Shown piece by piece: positions 15,531-25,089 of a DNA stretch of 57,927 bases. The DNA is from Syntrophus sp964555065 (GTDB lineage: Bacteria > Desulfobacterota > Syntrophia > Syntrophales > Syntrophaceae), in assembly GCA_964555065.1 (NCBI GenBank), contig CAZKRB010000010.1, positions 1-57,927 on the forward strand. Reading direction: 5' to 3'. The translations under genes were made by a program, and so were the position numbers. How positions within the stretch are numbered: position 1 is the stretch's first letter; each line of letters begins with the position of its first letter. A model generated the notes under the pieces. The model was not told the DNA's origin, searched no databases, and saw nothing but the letters and a program-made list of their open reading frames with translations.

Positions 15531-17612
15531 TCAGGCCTCTTCTTTCTCTTTCTTGGATTCGGCGATGATCTTTTCGGCCAGATGAGCCGGCACTTCTTCG
15601 TAGTGGGAATGCGAATAGGTGAACGTTCCCCGGCCGCTGGTCATGGACGTCAGATCGGGGGCGTATTTCAGGATTTCCGCCAGGGGAACCTGAGCCTTGA
15701 CGATCTGGTGGTTCCCTTTGCTGTCCATCCCCAGAACCTTGCCGCGGCGGCTGTTCAAGTCTCCGATGACATCACCCATGTACTCGTCTGGAATCTCGAT
15801 TTCGATGTTGACGATGGGCTCCAGCAGGATGGGCTGGCAGGCCATGATGCCCTTCTTGAAGGCCATGGACCCAGCGATTTTGAAGGCCATTTCCGACGAA
15901 TCCACCGTGTGGTAAGATCCGTCAACCAGGGAAATCCGGACGTCGACGAAGGGATAACCGGCAATGACACCTTCCGCCATGGCCTCGACAATGCCCTTTT
16001 CCACGGCGGGACGGTACTGCTGAGGAATGACGCCGCCCACGATCTTGTCCGCGAATTCGAAACCGCTTCCCCGGGGCAGGGGCTCGATATCGATCCAGCA
16101 GTCTCCGAACTGTCCGCGGCCGCCTGACTGTTTCTTGTAGCGGCCCTGAACGTTGGTTTTGCCTTTGATGGTTTCCAGGTAGGGAACTTTCGGCGACTTC
16201 AGGTTGACATCCACACCGAACTTCCGCTTCATCTTCTCCACATTGACCTCGATATGAACCTGCCCCATGCCGGAGAGGATCATTTCCTTCGTTGCGTCAT
16301 TGCGGACAAAGGTCAGGGTCGGATCCTCTTCGCTGAGCCGCAGGATGGAAGAGACGATCTTTTCTTCGTCGCCCCGGGTCTTCGGCTCGATGGCGAAGGA
16401 CATGACCGCGGGAGGCGGCTCCAACTTTTCGAAAAGGATGGGGAATTTCTCCGCGCAGAGCGTATCGCCCGTCGTCGCCTCCTTCAGCTTGGCCACGGCG
16501 GCGATATCCCCGGGGACGAGAACTTCGGCGGGTTTCTGGTTTTTCCCTTCCAGGTAGAAGACGTTGCCGAAGCGCTCCGCGGTTTTATGGGTGCTGTTGT
16601 AAATCGGGGTGTCCGATTTCAAGGTTCCCGAATAGACGCGGAAGAGAGTGAGGCGGCCGGCGTAGGGATCGGCAATGGTCTTGAAGACGTAGGCGGAGAA
16701 GGGGGCGGACTCGTCGGGCAGCCGCTCCTCGACTTCCTCCGTTCCCGGTTTCACCCCGATCGCCGGTCCCCGGTCGATCGGGGAGGGAAGATAGCGGACG
16801 ATCACGTCCATGAGAGGAGCGATGCCGATATGCTTCAGGGCAGCGCCGCAGGCTACCGGAACAATGGAGCCGGACAGAACCCCGGCCCGCAGCCCGGCCT
16901 TCATGTCTTCCGCGCTGATCTCTCCATCCTCAAGGTATTTTTCCATAAGGTTCTCGTCGGATTCGGCGATGTCTTCCATCATCGTTTCCCTCATGCTCTG
17001 TGCTTCGTCCTGAAGATCCGCCGGGATATCGACAGTTTTGTAAGCGCCCTTGGGGTCTTCAAAGAGGTAGGCCTTCATGGCGATGAGATCGACGACGCCT
17101 TTAAAGGCCTCTTCCGCGCCGATGGGCAGAAAGATGGGAGTCACTTTCTGGATTTTGGCTTTGATGCTTTCCAGGGCGCCGGAGAAATCGGCCCGTTCCC
17201 GGTCCATGCGGTTAATGAAGACGAGGCGGGGCAGCTTATACCGATCCGCGTATTCCCAGACTTTCTGGGTCTGAAATTCCACGCCGCTGACGGCATCGAC
17301 CAGAACAATCGCCCCATCGACGGCGCGCAGGCAGCTTCTTGTATCAAAGGCAAAATTGGAATCCCCGGGAGTGTCCACAATGTTGATCCTGTGCTTGTCC
17401 CAGTCCACAAAGGCGGTTGCCGAGGTGATGGAAATGTGCTTCCGCTGCTCTTCCGGTTCGTAATCAAGCGTGGAAGTGCCTTCATCCACCCGGCCGGCTC
17501 TTTCGCTTTTCCCGCTGACGAAAAGAAAGGATTCGCCCAGCGTGGTCTTCCCGGTGCCGCCATGTCCAACGATTGCGACATTTCTCAAACTTCTGGATTC
17601 ATATTTTGCCAT
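15531..17612 (-). CDS. Elongation factor G-like GTPase (EF-G2 type)
   Basis: A 693-residue translational GTPase with the five-domain EF-G layout. The P-loop reads GHGGTGKTTLGE (Lys22), switch II is DTPGDSNFAF and G4 is NRMD rather than NKMD. The GHGGTGKTT form instead of AHIDAGKTT marks the EF-G2 branch found beside a canonical fusA in many bacteria; the ribosomal role of this branch is uncertain. The C-terminal domains IV and V look complete (RGRGQFGDCWI-like GGRGQFGD, SRRGKVLGM). It is followed at once by mogA. The ATG follows AAAGGAGAT. Confidence 0.88.
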   Translation of the reverse strand: MAKYESRSLRNVAIVGHGGTGKTTLGESFLFVSGKSERAGRVDEGTSTLDYEPEEQRKHISITSATAFVDWDKHRINIVDTPGDSNFAFDTRSCLRAVDGAIVLVDAVSGVEFQTQKVWEYADRYKLPRLVFINRMDRERADFSGALESIKAKIQKVTPIFLPIGAEEAFKGVVDLIAMKAYLFEDPKGAYKTVDIPADLQDEAQSMRETMMEDIAESDENLMEKYLEDGEISAEDMKAGLRAGVLSGSIVPVACGAALKHIGIAPLMDVIVRYLPSPIDRGPAIGVKPGTEEVEERLPDESAPFSAYVFKTIADPYAGRLTLFRVYSGTLKSDTPIYNSTHKTAERFGNVFYLEGKNQKPAEVLVPGDIAAVAKLKEATTGDTLCAEKFPILFEKLEPPPAVMSFAIEPKTRGDEEKIVSSILRLSEEDPTLTFVRNDATKEMILSGMGQVHIEVNVEKMKRKFGVDVNLKSPKVPYLETIKGKTNVQGRYKKQSGGRGQFGDCWIDIEPLPRGSGFEFADKIVGGVIPQQYRPAVEKGIVEAMAEGVIAGYPFVDVRISLVDGSYHTVDSSEMAFKIAGSMAFKKGIMACQPILLEPIVNIEIEIPDEYMGDVIGDLNSRRGKVLGMDSKGNHQIVKAQVPLAEILKYAPDLTSMTSGRGTFTYSHSHYEEVPAHLAEKIIAESKKEKEEA

Positions 17613-18280
17613 GAAATCTCCTTTCCCTCTTTCCCTATATACATATCAGTCATGTCATCGCTACTTATGCTGGCGGGTGTTTAGCCTATTCCTCCTTTTA
17701 TCGTCAAGTAAATTTTAGATCTTAGAGACAATTACCATCGATTGGATGGTCTGTTAAAATGCACCGGAAATCAAGAGGAAACCCTCTCTGTTTGGCTTCC
17801 CCCCCCCGGTGCTCGTCCTCTCTTCCCCGTTTTTCCTGCCCTTGAGAATTGCCGAGAGGAAAAGAACGAGATCTGTGACGACAGCAACGTTCAAAGAAAA
17901 TGTTCTCTTCTTAGATTTTGGGCATTAAGGAAAAACCCTTATATTCTCTAAGCGTATTTATGATTCACCCTAAGGGAATTAGGGATCATAAATCATGATC
18001 TTCCCTATTGTTTCATTTTTGAATAATGTGCATAAAGAAACTCCAAGGACGCGCGGCATGGGCATCGATGGCAATGCAAGGCGGAGAAACGCCATCGCTG
18101 GATCCGGGAGAAGCATTAACACGGATTTGTCTCCTGCCTTGCGGGAAGTGTTTTTTATCTTGGAGCGCTCCTATTTTGATGCCGGTCGGTTTGGTGGGTA
18201 TTTCCCGGGGGCAGGGCGGAAAACGGATGAGGATCGGAATGGTCTCACTTTACCGCAAGATGGTTTCATAGGAGAATCTA
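17613..18280. other. Divergent intergenic region before the exported repeat protein
   Basis: About 670 bases with no believable gene. It holds the minus-strand leader of EF-G2, where TTGACG followed by AT-rich sequence near 17690-17710 could be its promoter, and a strong inverted repeat at 17957-17992. No riboswitch fold was recognised, including a check by eye for the c-di-GMP aptamer core. Confidence 0.45.
17957..17992. repeat. Inverted repeat, possible operator
   Basis: TTTATGAT (17957-17964) pairs with ATCATAAA (17985-17992), and CCCTAA pairs with TTAGGG inside it across a short loop, leaving three unpaired bases on one arm. It lies about 290 bases upstream of the exported repeat protein and has no following T-run on the plus strand, so a regulatory site is more likely than a terminator. 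Confidence 0.5.
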
Positions 18281-21200
18281 ATGCGACGGTTTAAAATTAT
18301 CATCTTCCTCTTCTTTCTGGCGCTCTCTTATTCCATTCCGGCGCTGGCGGTGGAGCCTGTCGTGGCAATCCATGTCTCAGAGGCAACGCAGGCATTGGAG
18401 TCCATAACGGCCGATTCGCCGACCCCGACGGGCTCGGGAACCACGGGAAAGGAATGGTGGACCCCCTGGTGGCCATATCATGTCATGCCGGAGTCTTTAA
18501 AAGAGGCCCTTCTCTCGGATGGCACACCCTTTGTGGTGGTGAATGATGCCCAAATTGCCGCCGGTTTTCTGCTTGATGGTGACAAGCCGCGATTCCCGAT
18601 CGTCATCAGCCTGTCAGCCGAGGCCGTTGATGACGACGAAATAGACCCCTTGCGGGAATATGTTTCCGCCGGAGGCTTTTTGCTTGTCGGTTCCTCTGCG
18701 TTTACCCGTTACCCGGATGGAACAAGCCGTGGCGACTTTGCGCTGACTGCCGAAATGGGCCTGCGCTCCGCAAGCTCCGCCCTCAACAACTGGCAGGTGT
18801 CCAGCACTTTTACCAAGCAGAGCGAACACCGCCTGGTGTCGCATATTCCTTCCGGTACACTGACCTGGCGGATGCCGTTGACTTCCGAGGACATCAACTG
18901 GGGGATTTCACCCACCCACATACGTCAGTCCACCCACCATACCTGGCAGACGATCGCCGGCGATGCAACCGTCATTGCTTACTCTGACCAGGGCCCCTAT
19001 CTGACTGTGAAACGGTATGGGGATGGATACTTCATCTATCATGCGGCAATGCAGCCGCTCATCGGACATGGAGGGGGGCATCCGGGGATGTACGCCTATG
19101 GAATCTTCCGGAATGCCATTGAATGGGCGTTCGGGACATCCTTCCTTCCTATCGTCAAGGTCAGCCCCTGGCCCTATCCCTACAATGCCGCTTATCTGAG
19201 CCGCCATGACTTTGAAAACTATCAGGATAAAATTTCTGCAATCGAGGCTTCCGCCGAAAATGAAAAATCTGTCGGAGCCAAGGGAGACTACTACTTCTGT
19301 ACGGGAACAGTGCGCGAAGAAATGGGGAATGACCCTGCCGTCGTGGCCGGCTTGCGAAATGCCGTCTCGCTGTATGGGGCGACCATCGGGTCCCACAATG
19401 GTGGGCTGAAGAACCCCGGCAACACCAGCCTGACCATAAGCCAATACGATTACTGGCATTGGGGGCTGGATGAAGCCTTGGATTTTCAACCCTCAGGTTA
19501 CTCAAACGGTAAGGCTTACGCTTTGGAGTCGATGTCCCGCTCTCTCGATGACATCGACACTTGGCTGGCCGGGTTGGATACGAACAAGAGGACCTGGGTA
19601 GCGCCATACTTCAATTCGACCCGGGAAGATTCTTATGAGATCCTGGACGCGTTGAATATCGTAGCCGCCGGCGAGCAGAAGTTGAGTCCTTTCCCCCATT
19701 GGACGGTCTCGACACGTTCGCCGGGCAAACGCTTCGGTTTTGTCTCCCTGCCGGTAAGCGATTGGTACATCGGTGCGGATGTGGCCCAGTCATCGGAGGA
19801 CCGTCACACCACCGACACGATCTACGCCCTCGTCGATTATTATTACGATCTCGGGGCGCTGATCAACCTGTACAACCACACCGTGTCGACCAGCCTGAAG
19901 CCCAACGCTTATATCCGCTACTGTGCAGCCAAGCCTGCAATCTGGCCGACTAACGCGGCCGGCGTCTACGATTGGTGGACCAGGCGCTCCGTAATTACAC
20001 TGGAGGATGTCCACTACTATACGACGGAGGATAACCGGTTTCATGTCGCAGCTCAACTGACGGGCGCCCAAGACCCGGACGCCGCCATCGAGTTTTTCAT
20101 CCCGGGTTGGGACCTTGCATCCTCCGCTCTTCAGATCAAGCTGGATCATCAAACGGCCGATTCAAGCCAATACCGGACGTATAGACAGGGAATCAAGATC
20201 AAGGTCGGAGGAATTACCTCTGTCGACATATCGTACCCGATCGCTGGAGGCGTTCCTGTGGTCGCGCTCAGTTCCCTGGGTATCAGTCCGGCGTCCGTGC
20301 CGGGCGGGAACTCCTCAACGGGAACGGTGACGCTGAACAATTCGGCGCCGACGGGAGGGCAGGTGGTCACCCTCACGAGCAGCAATGCGTCCGTCGTGGT
20401 GCCGGCTTCCGTGACTGTGGCGGCAGGGGCCAAAACGGCCGCCTTCAACATCAACACGGGCGAAGTCGCTGCGACAACCCAGGCGGTGATTACCGCCAGT
20501 TGCAACGATACGAGCCGGACCGCCACGCTGGAGGTTTATCCGGCAGGCAACATTCTCTTCAGCGACGATTTCTCCGGGGAGAACGGCGCCGATCCGCTTT
20601 GGGTTACGAAACTGGGATCGTGGAATATAGCCGACGGGGCAATGACCGGCTCCAGCCCCTTAAAGAGTTACGGATACGCCTATGTCGCCGGGAACTGGAC
20701 CGACTATTCCCTGGAAGGCCGCATCAAGCTCAATGCGGGAGCGCCGGGCGCCGGACTGGGCGGTCGTTTGAATCCCGCAACGGGGGCTCATTACGGCATT
20801 TGGGTATATCCGTCCAATGTTTTGAAAGTCGTCAAGTTTCGGAGCTGGACAACATGGAGCGGAACCGCCATGGCGCAGGCCAGCCTGCCGGCCGTGGGAA
20901 CCTCCTGGCACACGCTCAAGGCGACCTTCCAGGGAAACCGGATCCAGGTCTTTTATGATGGGGCTCAGGTGATCGACGTTACCGACAACGGGTTTGACTC
21001 CCGGGCGCCTTACACCGCAGGGGGCGTAAGCCTGGATATGTATACGGCTGCGACCTCGTGGCTCATGAATGTCGATGATATCTTGGTTACAGACCTGACC
21101 AGTGAAAGCGTTCCCGTGGTCGCGCTCAGTTCCCTGGGTATCAGTCCGGCGTCCGTGCCGGGCGGGAGCGCCTCAACGGGAACGGTGACGCTGGACAATC

Positions 21201-22816
21201 CGGCGCCGACGGGAGGTCAGGTGGTCGAGCTCACAAGCAGCAATGCGTCCGTCGTGGTGCCGGCTTCCGTGACTGTGGCGGCAGGGGCCAAAACGGCCGC
21301 CTTCAACATCAACACGGGCGAAGTCGCTGCGACAACCCAGGCGGTGATTACCGCCAGTTGCAACGATACGAGCCGGACCGCCACGCTGGAGGTTTATCCG
21401 GCAGGCAACATTCTCTTCAGCGACGATTTCTCCGGGGAGAACGGCGCCGATCCGCTTTGGGTTACGAAACTGGGATCGTGGAATATAGCCGACGGGGCAA
21501 TGACCGGCTCCAGCCCCTTAAAGAGTTACGGATACGCCTATGTCGCCGGGAACTGGACCGACTATTCCCTGGAAGGCCGCATCAAGCTCAATGCGGGAGC
21601 GCCGGGCGCCGGACTGGGCGGTCGTTTGAATCCCGCAACGGGGGCTCATTACGGCATTTGGGTATATCCGTCCAATGTTTTGAAAGTCGTCAAGTTTCGG
21701 AGCTGGACAACATGGAGCGGAACCGCCATGGCGCAGGCCAGCCTGCCGGCCGTGGGAACCTCCTGGCACACGCTCAAGGCGACCTTCCAGGGAAACCGGA
21801 TCCAGGTCTTTTATGATGGGGCCCAGGTGATCGACGTTACCGACACCGGATTTGACTCCCGGGCGCCTTACACCGGAGGGGGCATAAACCTGGGTATGTA
21901 TACGAGTACGGTGTCGTGGCTGATGAATGCCGATGATATCTTGGTTACTGACCTGGCCAGCGGAAGCGTTCCTGTTGTCGCGCTCAGTTCCCTGGGTATC
22001 AGTCCGGCGTCCGTGCCGGGCGGGAGCTCCTCAACGGGAACGGTGACGCTGAACAACCCGGCGCCGACGGGAGGGCAGGTGGTCACCCTCACGAGCAGCA
22101 ACGCGGCAGCCGTTGTGCCGACTTCCGTGACGGTAGCGGCAGGGGCCAAAACGGCCGCCTTCAACATCAATACCGGCGAAGTCGCTGCGACAACCCAGGC
22201 GGTGATTACCGCCCGCTGCAACGATACGAGCCGGACCGCCTCGCTGGAGGTTTATCCGGCAGGCAACATTCTCTTCCGGGACGATTTTTCCGTGGAGAGC
22301 GGCGCCGATCCGCTTTGGGTCACGAAACTTGGATCGTGGAATGCGGCCAACGGCGTGATGACCGGTTCCAGTCCATTGAAAAGCTATGGATACGCCTATG
22401 TTGCCGGGAACTGGACCGATTATTCCGTGGAAGGCCGCATCAAGCTCAATGCGGGAGCGCCGGGTGCCGGGCTGGGCGGACGTTTGAATCCCGCAACGGG
22501 CGCGCATTACGGCGTCTGGGTATATCCGTCCAATGTTGTGAAAGTCGTCAAGTTTCGGAGCTGGACGACGTGGAGCGGGACCGCCATGGCGCAGGCCAGT
22601 GTGCCGACCGTGGGGACCGCGTGGCACACGCTCAAGGTAAATTTTCAGGGAAACCGGATCCAGGTCTTTTATGATGGGGCCCAGGTGATCGACGTTACCG
22701 ACACCGGATTTGACTCCCGGGCGCCTTACACCGGAGGGGGCATAAACCTGGGTATGTATACGAGTACGGTGTCGTGGCTCATGAATGCCGATGATATCGT
22801 GGTTGACTCCTTGTAG
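18281..22816 (+). CDS. Large exported protein with deacetylase-like region and three tandem repeats
   Basis: A 1511-residue protein with a clear signal peptide (residues 1-23, cleavage after ALA). About 25-290 resembles a ThuA/glutamine-amidotransferase-like fold (IVISLSAEAVDDDEI, GGFLLVGSSAF). About 300-560 resembles a polysaccharide deacetylase (SRHDFENY, IGSHNGG, VAPYFNSTRED). From residue 658 come three copies of a 286-residue unit, each an Ig-like part (SLGISPASVPGG, VTVAAGAKTAAFNINTGE) followed by a LamG/concanavalin-like part (DDFS, WHTLKATFQGNRIQVFYDG). Such parts usually bind sugars. The start follows TAGGAG. No sortase, autotransporter or PEP-CTERM anchor is seen, so it is probably secreted. 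Deacetylase activity is inference: the canonical metal-binding residues are not all clear. Confidence 0.85.
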   Translation: MRRFKIIIFLFFLALSYSIPALAVEPVVAIHVSEATQALESITADSPTPTGSGTTGKEWWTPWWPYHVMPESLKEALLSDGTPFVVVNDAQIAAGFLLDGDKPRFPIVISLSAEAVDDDEIDPLREYVSAGGFLLVGSSAFTRYPDGTSRGDFALTAEMGLRSASSALNNWQVSSTFTKQSEHRLVSHIPSGTLTWRMPLTSEDINWGISPTHIRQSTHHTWQTIAGDATVIAYSDQGPYLTVKRYGDGYFIYHAAMQPLIGHGGGHPGMYAYGIFRNAIEWAFGTSFLPIVKVSPWPYPYNAAYLSRHDFENYQDKISAIEASAENEKSVGAKGDYYFCTGTVREEMGNDPAVVAGLRNAVSLYGATIGSHNGGLKNPGNTSLTISQYDYWHWGLDEALDFQPSGYSNGKAYALESMSRSLDDIDTWLAGLDTNKRTWVAPYFNSTREDSYEILDALNIVAAGEQKLSPFPHWTVSTRSPGKRFGFVSLPVSDWYIGADVAQSSEDRHTTDTIYALVDYYYDLGALINLYNHTVSTSLKPNAYIRYCAAKPAIWPTNAAGVYDWWTRRSVITLEDVHYYTTEDNRFHVAAQLTGAQDPDAAIEFFIPGWDLASSALQIKLDHQTADSSQYRTYRQGIKIKVGGITSVDISYPIAGGVPVVALSSLGISPASVPGGNSSTGTVTLNNSAPTGGQVVTLTSSNASVVVPASVTVAAGAKTAAFNINTGEVAATTQAVITASCNDTSRTATLEVYPAGNILFSDDFSGENGADPLWVTKLGSWNIADGAMTGSSPLKSYGYAYVAGNWTDYSLEGRIKLNAGAPGAGLGGRLNPATGAHYGIWVYPSNVLKVVKFRSWTTWSGTAMAQASLPAVGTSWHTLKATFQGNRIQVFYDGAQVIDVTDNGFDSRAPYTAGGVSLDMYTAATSWLMNVDDILVTDLTSESVPVVALSSLGISPASVPGGSASTGTVTLDNPAPTGGQVVELTSSNASVVVPASVTVAAGAKTAAFNINTGEVAATTQAVITASCNDTSRTATLEVYPAGNILFSDDFSGENGADPLWVTKLGSWNIADGAMTGSSPLKSYGYAYVAGNWTDYSLEGRIKLNAGAPGAGLGGRLNPATGAHYGIWVYPSNVLKVVKFRSWTTWSGTAMAQASLPAVGTSWHTLKATFQGNRIQVFYDGAQVIDVTDTGFDSRAPYTGGGINLGMYTSTVSWLMNADDILVTDLASGSVPVVALSSLGISPASVPGGSSSTGTVTLNNPAPTGGQVVTLTSSNAAAVVPTSVTVAAGAKTAAFNINTGEVAATTQAVITARCNDTSRTASLEVYPAGNILFRDDFSVESGADPLWVTKLGSWNAANGVMTGSSPLKSYGYAYVAGNWTDYSVEGRIKLNAGAPGAGLGGRLNPATGAHYGVWVYPSNVVKVVKFRSWTTWSGTAMAQASVPTVGTAWHTLKVNFQGNRIQVFYDGAQVIDVTDTGFDSRAPYTGGGINLGMYTSTVSWLMNADDIVVDSL
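20252..22816 (+). repeat. Three tandem 858-bp repeat units inside the exported protein gene
   Basis: Units start at 20252, 21110 and 21968, an exact 858-base period (286 codons); the third ends with the gene. Units 1 and 2 look identical for about 580 bases (roughly 20380-20957 against 21238-21815). Units 2 and 3 are in turn nearly identical over their last 130 bases (about 21818-21948 against 22676-22806), where unit 1 differs. Confidence 0.9.
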
Positions 22817-23515
22817 CCGGATCTTCACTGGTCTATCGCCTTAGATTTGAGTGGTGTTGTGCGGCGCCGGTCGATCTTCCAGACCTCGGGAAAGCTGCGG
22901 CCAAACCGAGTGAAATTCTTGTCAACTCACGATTGCGCCAGCCATTCCTGATCAGCAGTCGGACTTGACCGCTCTCATCGGTCTGAACATGTATTGCGGG
23001 TAGAGTCCCCTTGAGGGGAGACGAACGCACGAAACAATTCTGCATCGGTGGTGCGGGAAGATGGTATCCTGCCAAACCACCATCCGGCAGCGGTCAAGGG
23101 CCTGAATGCTTTTTGACCAGCCACTTTGCCATGATCCCGAACGAAACGGAAGTAACATCCAGGTTAGAATATCTGCCAGGCGCCATAGTAAAACCTGCCA
23201 ATCAAAGTCGAAGGTTAACCGTCAAAACTCTTTTTTCTTACACCTTGATAAGCAGTCAAGAAAATAAGACACGTTGTTTACCCTGGTAAATCAAAATGGT
23301 ACAGGAATTATCTGTCCGGAATGCGCCGGAAGGTAAGTCCCTTGTGAACGATGCTCAGCTTTTGGCGGGAACTCTGCCTTGGTGGGGGATTCTGTTTGCA
23401 CGAACCCGTTGCTTTTCCCGTTAAAAAATGCTTAAGAAAAATTCCCCGTGCGGATTCCGGGGAATTCCCTGCGGCGAAGACAGAATAGGACGTACACGCG
23501 AGAGGAAAAGGAAAC
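22817..23515. other. 700-base region without a recognised gene
   Basis: Open frames on both strands are short and interrupted, and none resembles a known protein. A minus-strand fragment starting at about 23128 (MAKWLVKKHSGP) stops after 12 codons. No terminator with a T-run was found just after the exported protein gene. The promoter for the carboxylase genes should lie near its right end, where the sequence is AT-rich (23220-23300). Confidence 0.45.
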
Positions 23516-24973
23516 ATGACCGGCAAGCGAAAGATCAAAAGGGTCCTGATTGCCAATCGGGGCGAGATCGCACTGCGCATCCTCCGCACTGTCAAGGAGC
23601 TTTCCATGGAGAGTGTTGTGATCTATGAAAAGCCCGACAGTGAGGCTTATTATATCCGCCTGGCCGATGATGCCATCATGATCGGCCAGGGTCCCCGGCG
23701 CGATTATCTGGATATCGAAAAAATTATCTGGGCGGCTCGGAAAAGCGGCGCCGATGCCATTCACCCAGGCTATGGCTTTCTGTCCGAGATCCCCGAATTC
23801 TCGGCGGAATGCGAGCGGGCCGGCATCAGCTTCATCGGTCCGCCCCCCGATGTCATCCGCAACCTGGGCAACAAAGTCATCGCCCGGGAGATCATGGAGC
23901 AGGCGAACATTCCCTTTATCCCGGGAACGAAGGACCTCTTTCGCGGTGATGCCGGGCTCCGGGAAGCCGTCGCCTTCGGGCGCAAGCACGGCTATCCCAT
24001 CATGCTGAAAGCCTCTTCCGGAGGCGGCGGACGAGGAATCCGTAAGGTGGTAAGCGAAGGGGATCTCGAGATTCAACTTCCCCTGGCCCGGGCGGAGGCC
24101 CTTTCCGCTTTCGGCGACGAAAGCGTCTACGTGGAAAAATGCATTGAAGCCCCCCGGCACGTGGAGATCCAGATTCTGGCCGACACCTACGGCCATATCA
24201 TTCATCTGGGGTCGCGGGACTGCTCCATCCAGCGGCGCCACCAGAAGCTGCTGGAAATCGCGCCGGCCGACCTGCCGACCGAGGTGCTCGACGCCATGTA
24301 CGGCGCCGCCATCGAGGCGGCTCGTGTGGCGGGTTATGTGAATGCCGGAACGGTGGAGTTTCTCGTGGACTCCCGGACCAACGAGTTCTGGTTCATGGAG
24401 ATGAACACCCGCCTTCAGGTTGAGCATACGGTGACGGAGGAATTGACCGGAGTGGATCTTGTGCGGGAACAGATCCGGATCGCCGAGGGGGAACGCCTGC
24501 GGATCCCCATGGAGAGGATTCACCTGTTGGGCAAGGCGGTCCAGGTCCGGATCAATGCCGAAGATCCGAAGAACAATTTCCTGCCGGAAGGGGGCAAGCG
24601 GGTGGAGGTTTATCAATCCCCCGGCGGGCCAGGAGTCCGACTGGACGGCCTGGTCTATCAGGGTTATAAAATTCCAACGGAATATGATTCCCTGATGGTG
24701 AAAATGACCATTCGAGGCTACAACTGGGAGCAGACGATCCAGCGGCTTAAAAGAGCGCTTGAAGGGTTTCTCATTATCGGACCGAAGAGTACGGTGCCTT
24801 TTTATCTCGCCATCTGCGATGAACCGGATTTCCTGGAGGGAAAATTCGACACCAGCTATCTGGAGACGCACCCGGAAATCTTCCTCTATCCGGAAGGAGA
24901 ACGGGAAATCGCCAAGCTGTCCCGGCTGATCGCCGAAACCCATGCCAAGAAGATCAATCCCTACGCCTATTAG
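23516..24973 (+). CDS. Biotin carboxylase subunit of a biotin-dependent carboxylase
   Basis: Carboxylates biotin using ATP and bicarbonate. The 485 residues show the ATP-grasp features KASSGGGGRGIRKV (about 163-176), the HPGYGFLSE segment, RDCSIQRRHQK and the EMNTRLQVEHTVTEE active-site block. Length and order match AccC/PycA proteins. Because a carboxyltransferase-biotinyl subunit follows 116 bases later, this is more probably the partner of that protein than the acetyl-CoA carboxylase AccC, which is usually beside accB. The active-site block has EHTVTEE where most members have EHPVTE. Confidence 0.88.
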   Translation: MTGKRKIKRVLIANRGEIALRILRTVKELSMESVVIYEKPDSEAYYIRLADDAIMIGQGPRRDYLDIEKIIWAARKSGADAIHPGYGFLSEIPEFSAECERAGISFIGPPPDVIRNLGNKVIAREIMEQANIPFIPGTKDLFRGDAGLREAVAFGRKHGYPIMLKASSGGGGRGIRKVVSEGDLEIQLPLARAEALSAFGDESVYVEKCIEAPRHVEIQILADTYGHIIHLGSRDCSIQRRHQKLLEIAPADLPTEVLDAMYGAAIEAARVAGYVNAGTVEFLVDSRTNEFWFMEMNTRLQVEHTVTEELTGVDLVREQIRIAEGERLRIPMERIHLLGKAVQVRINAEDPKNNFLPEGGKRVEVYQSPGGPGVRLDGLVYQGYKIPTEYDSLMVKMTIRGYNWEQTIQRLKRALEGFLIIGPKSTVPFYLAICDEPDFLEGKFDTSYLETHPEIFLYPEGEREIAKLSRLIAETHAKKINPYAY

Positions 24974-25089
24974 ACTTTTTCGAATAGACTGCAAGTCCAA
25001 GGCGGGCGACGGCCGCCGCCTGCGCAGCTCATAAAGGGGAAGAGGACGGGCCTTGTGTTTAAACGAACCAGCAATACAGAGATGAAACC

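Noticed and set aside
16254..17684. A 476-codon open frame on the plus strand opposite EF-G2
   Set aside because: The minus strand encodes a complete translational GTPase; the plus frame has no domain and ends in the intergenic region.
18005..18140. Possible c-di-GMP riboswitch before the exported protein gene
   Set aside because: The conserved aptamer core could not be matched by eye.
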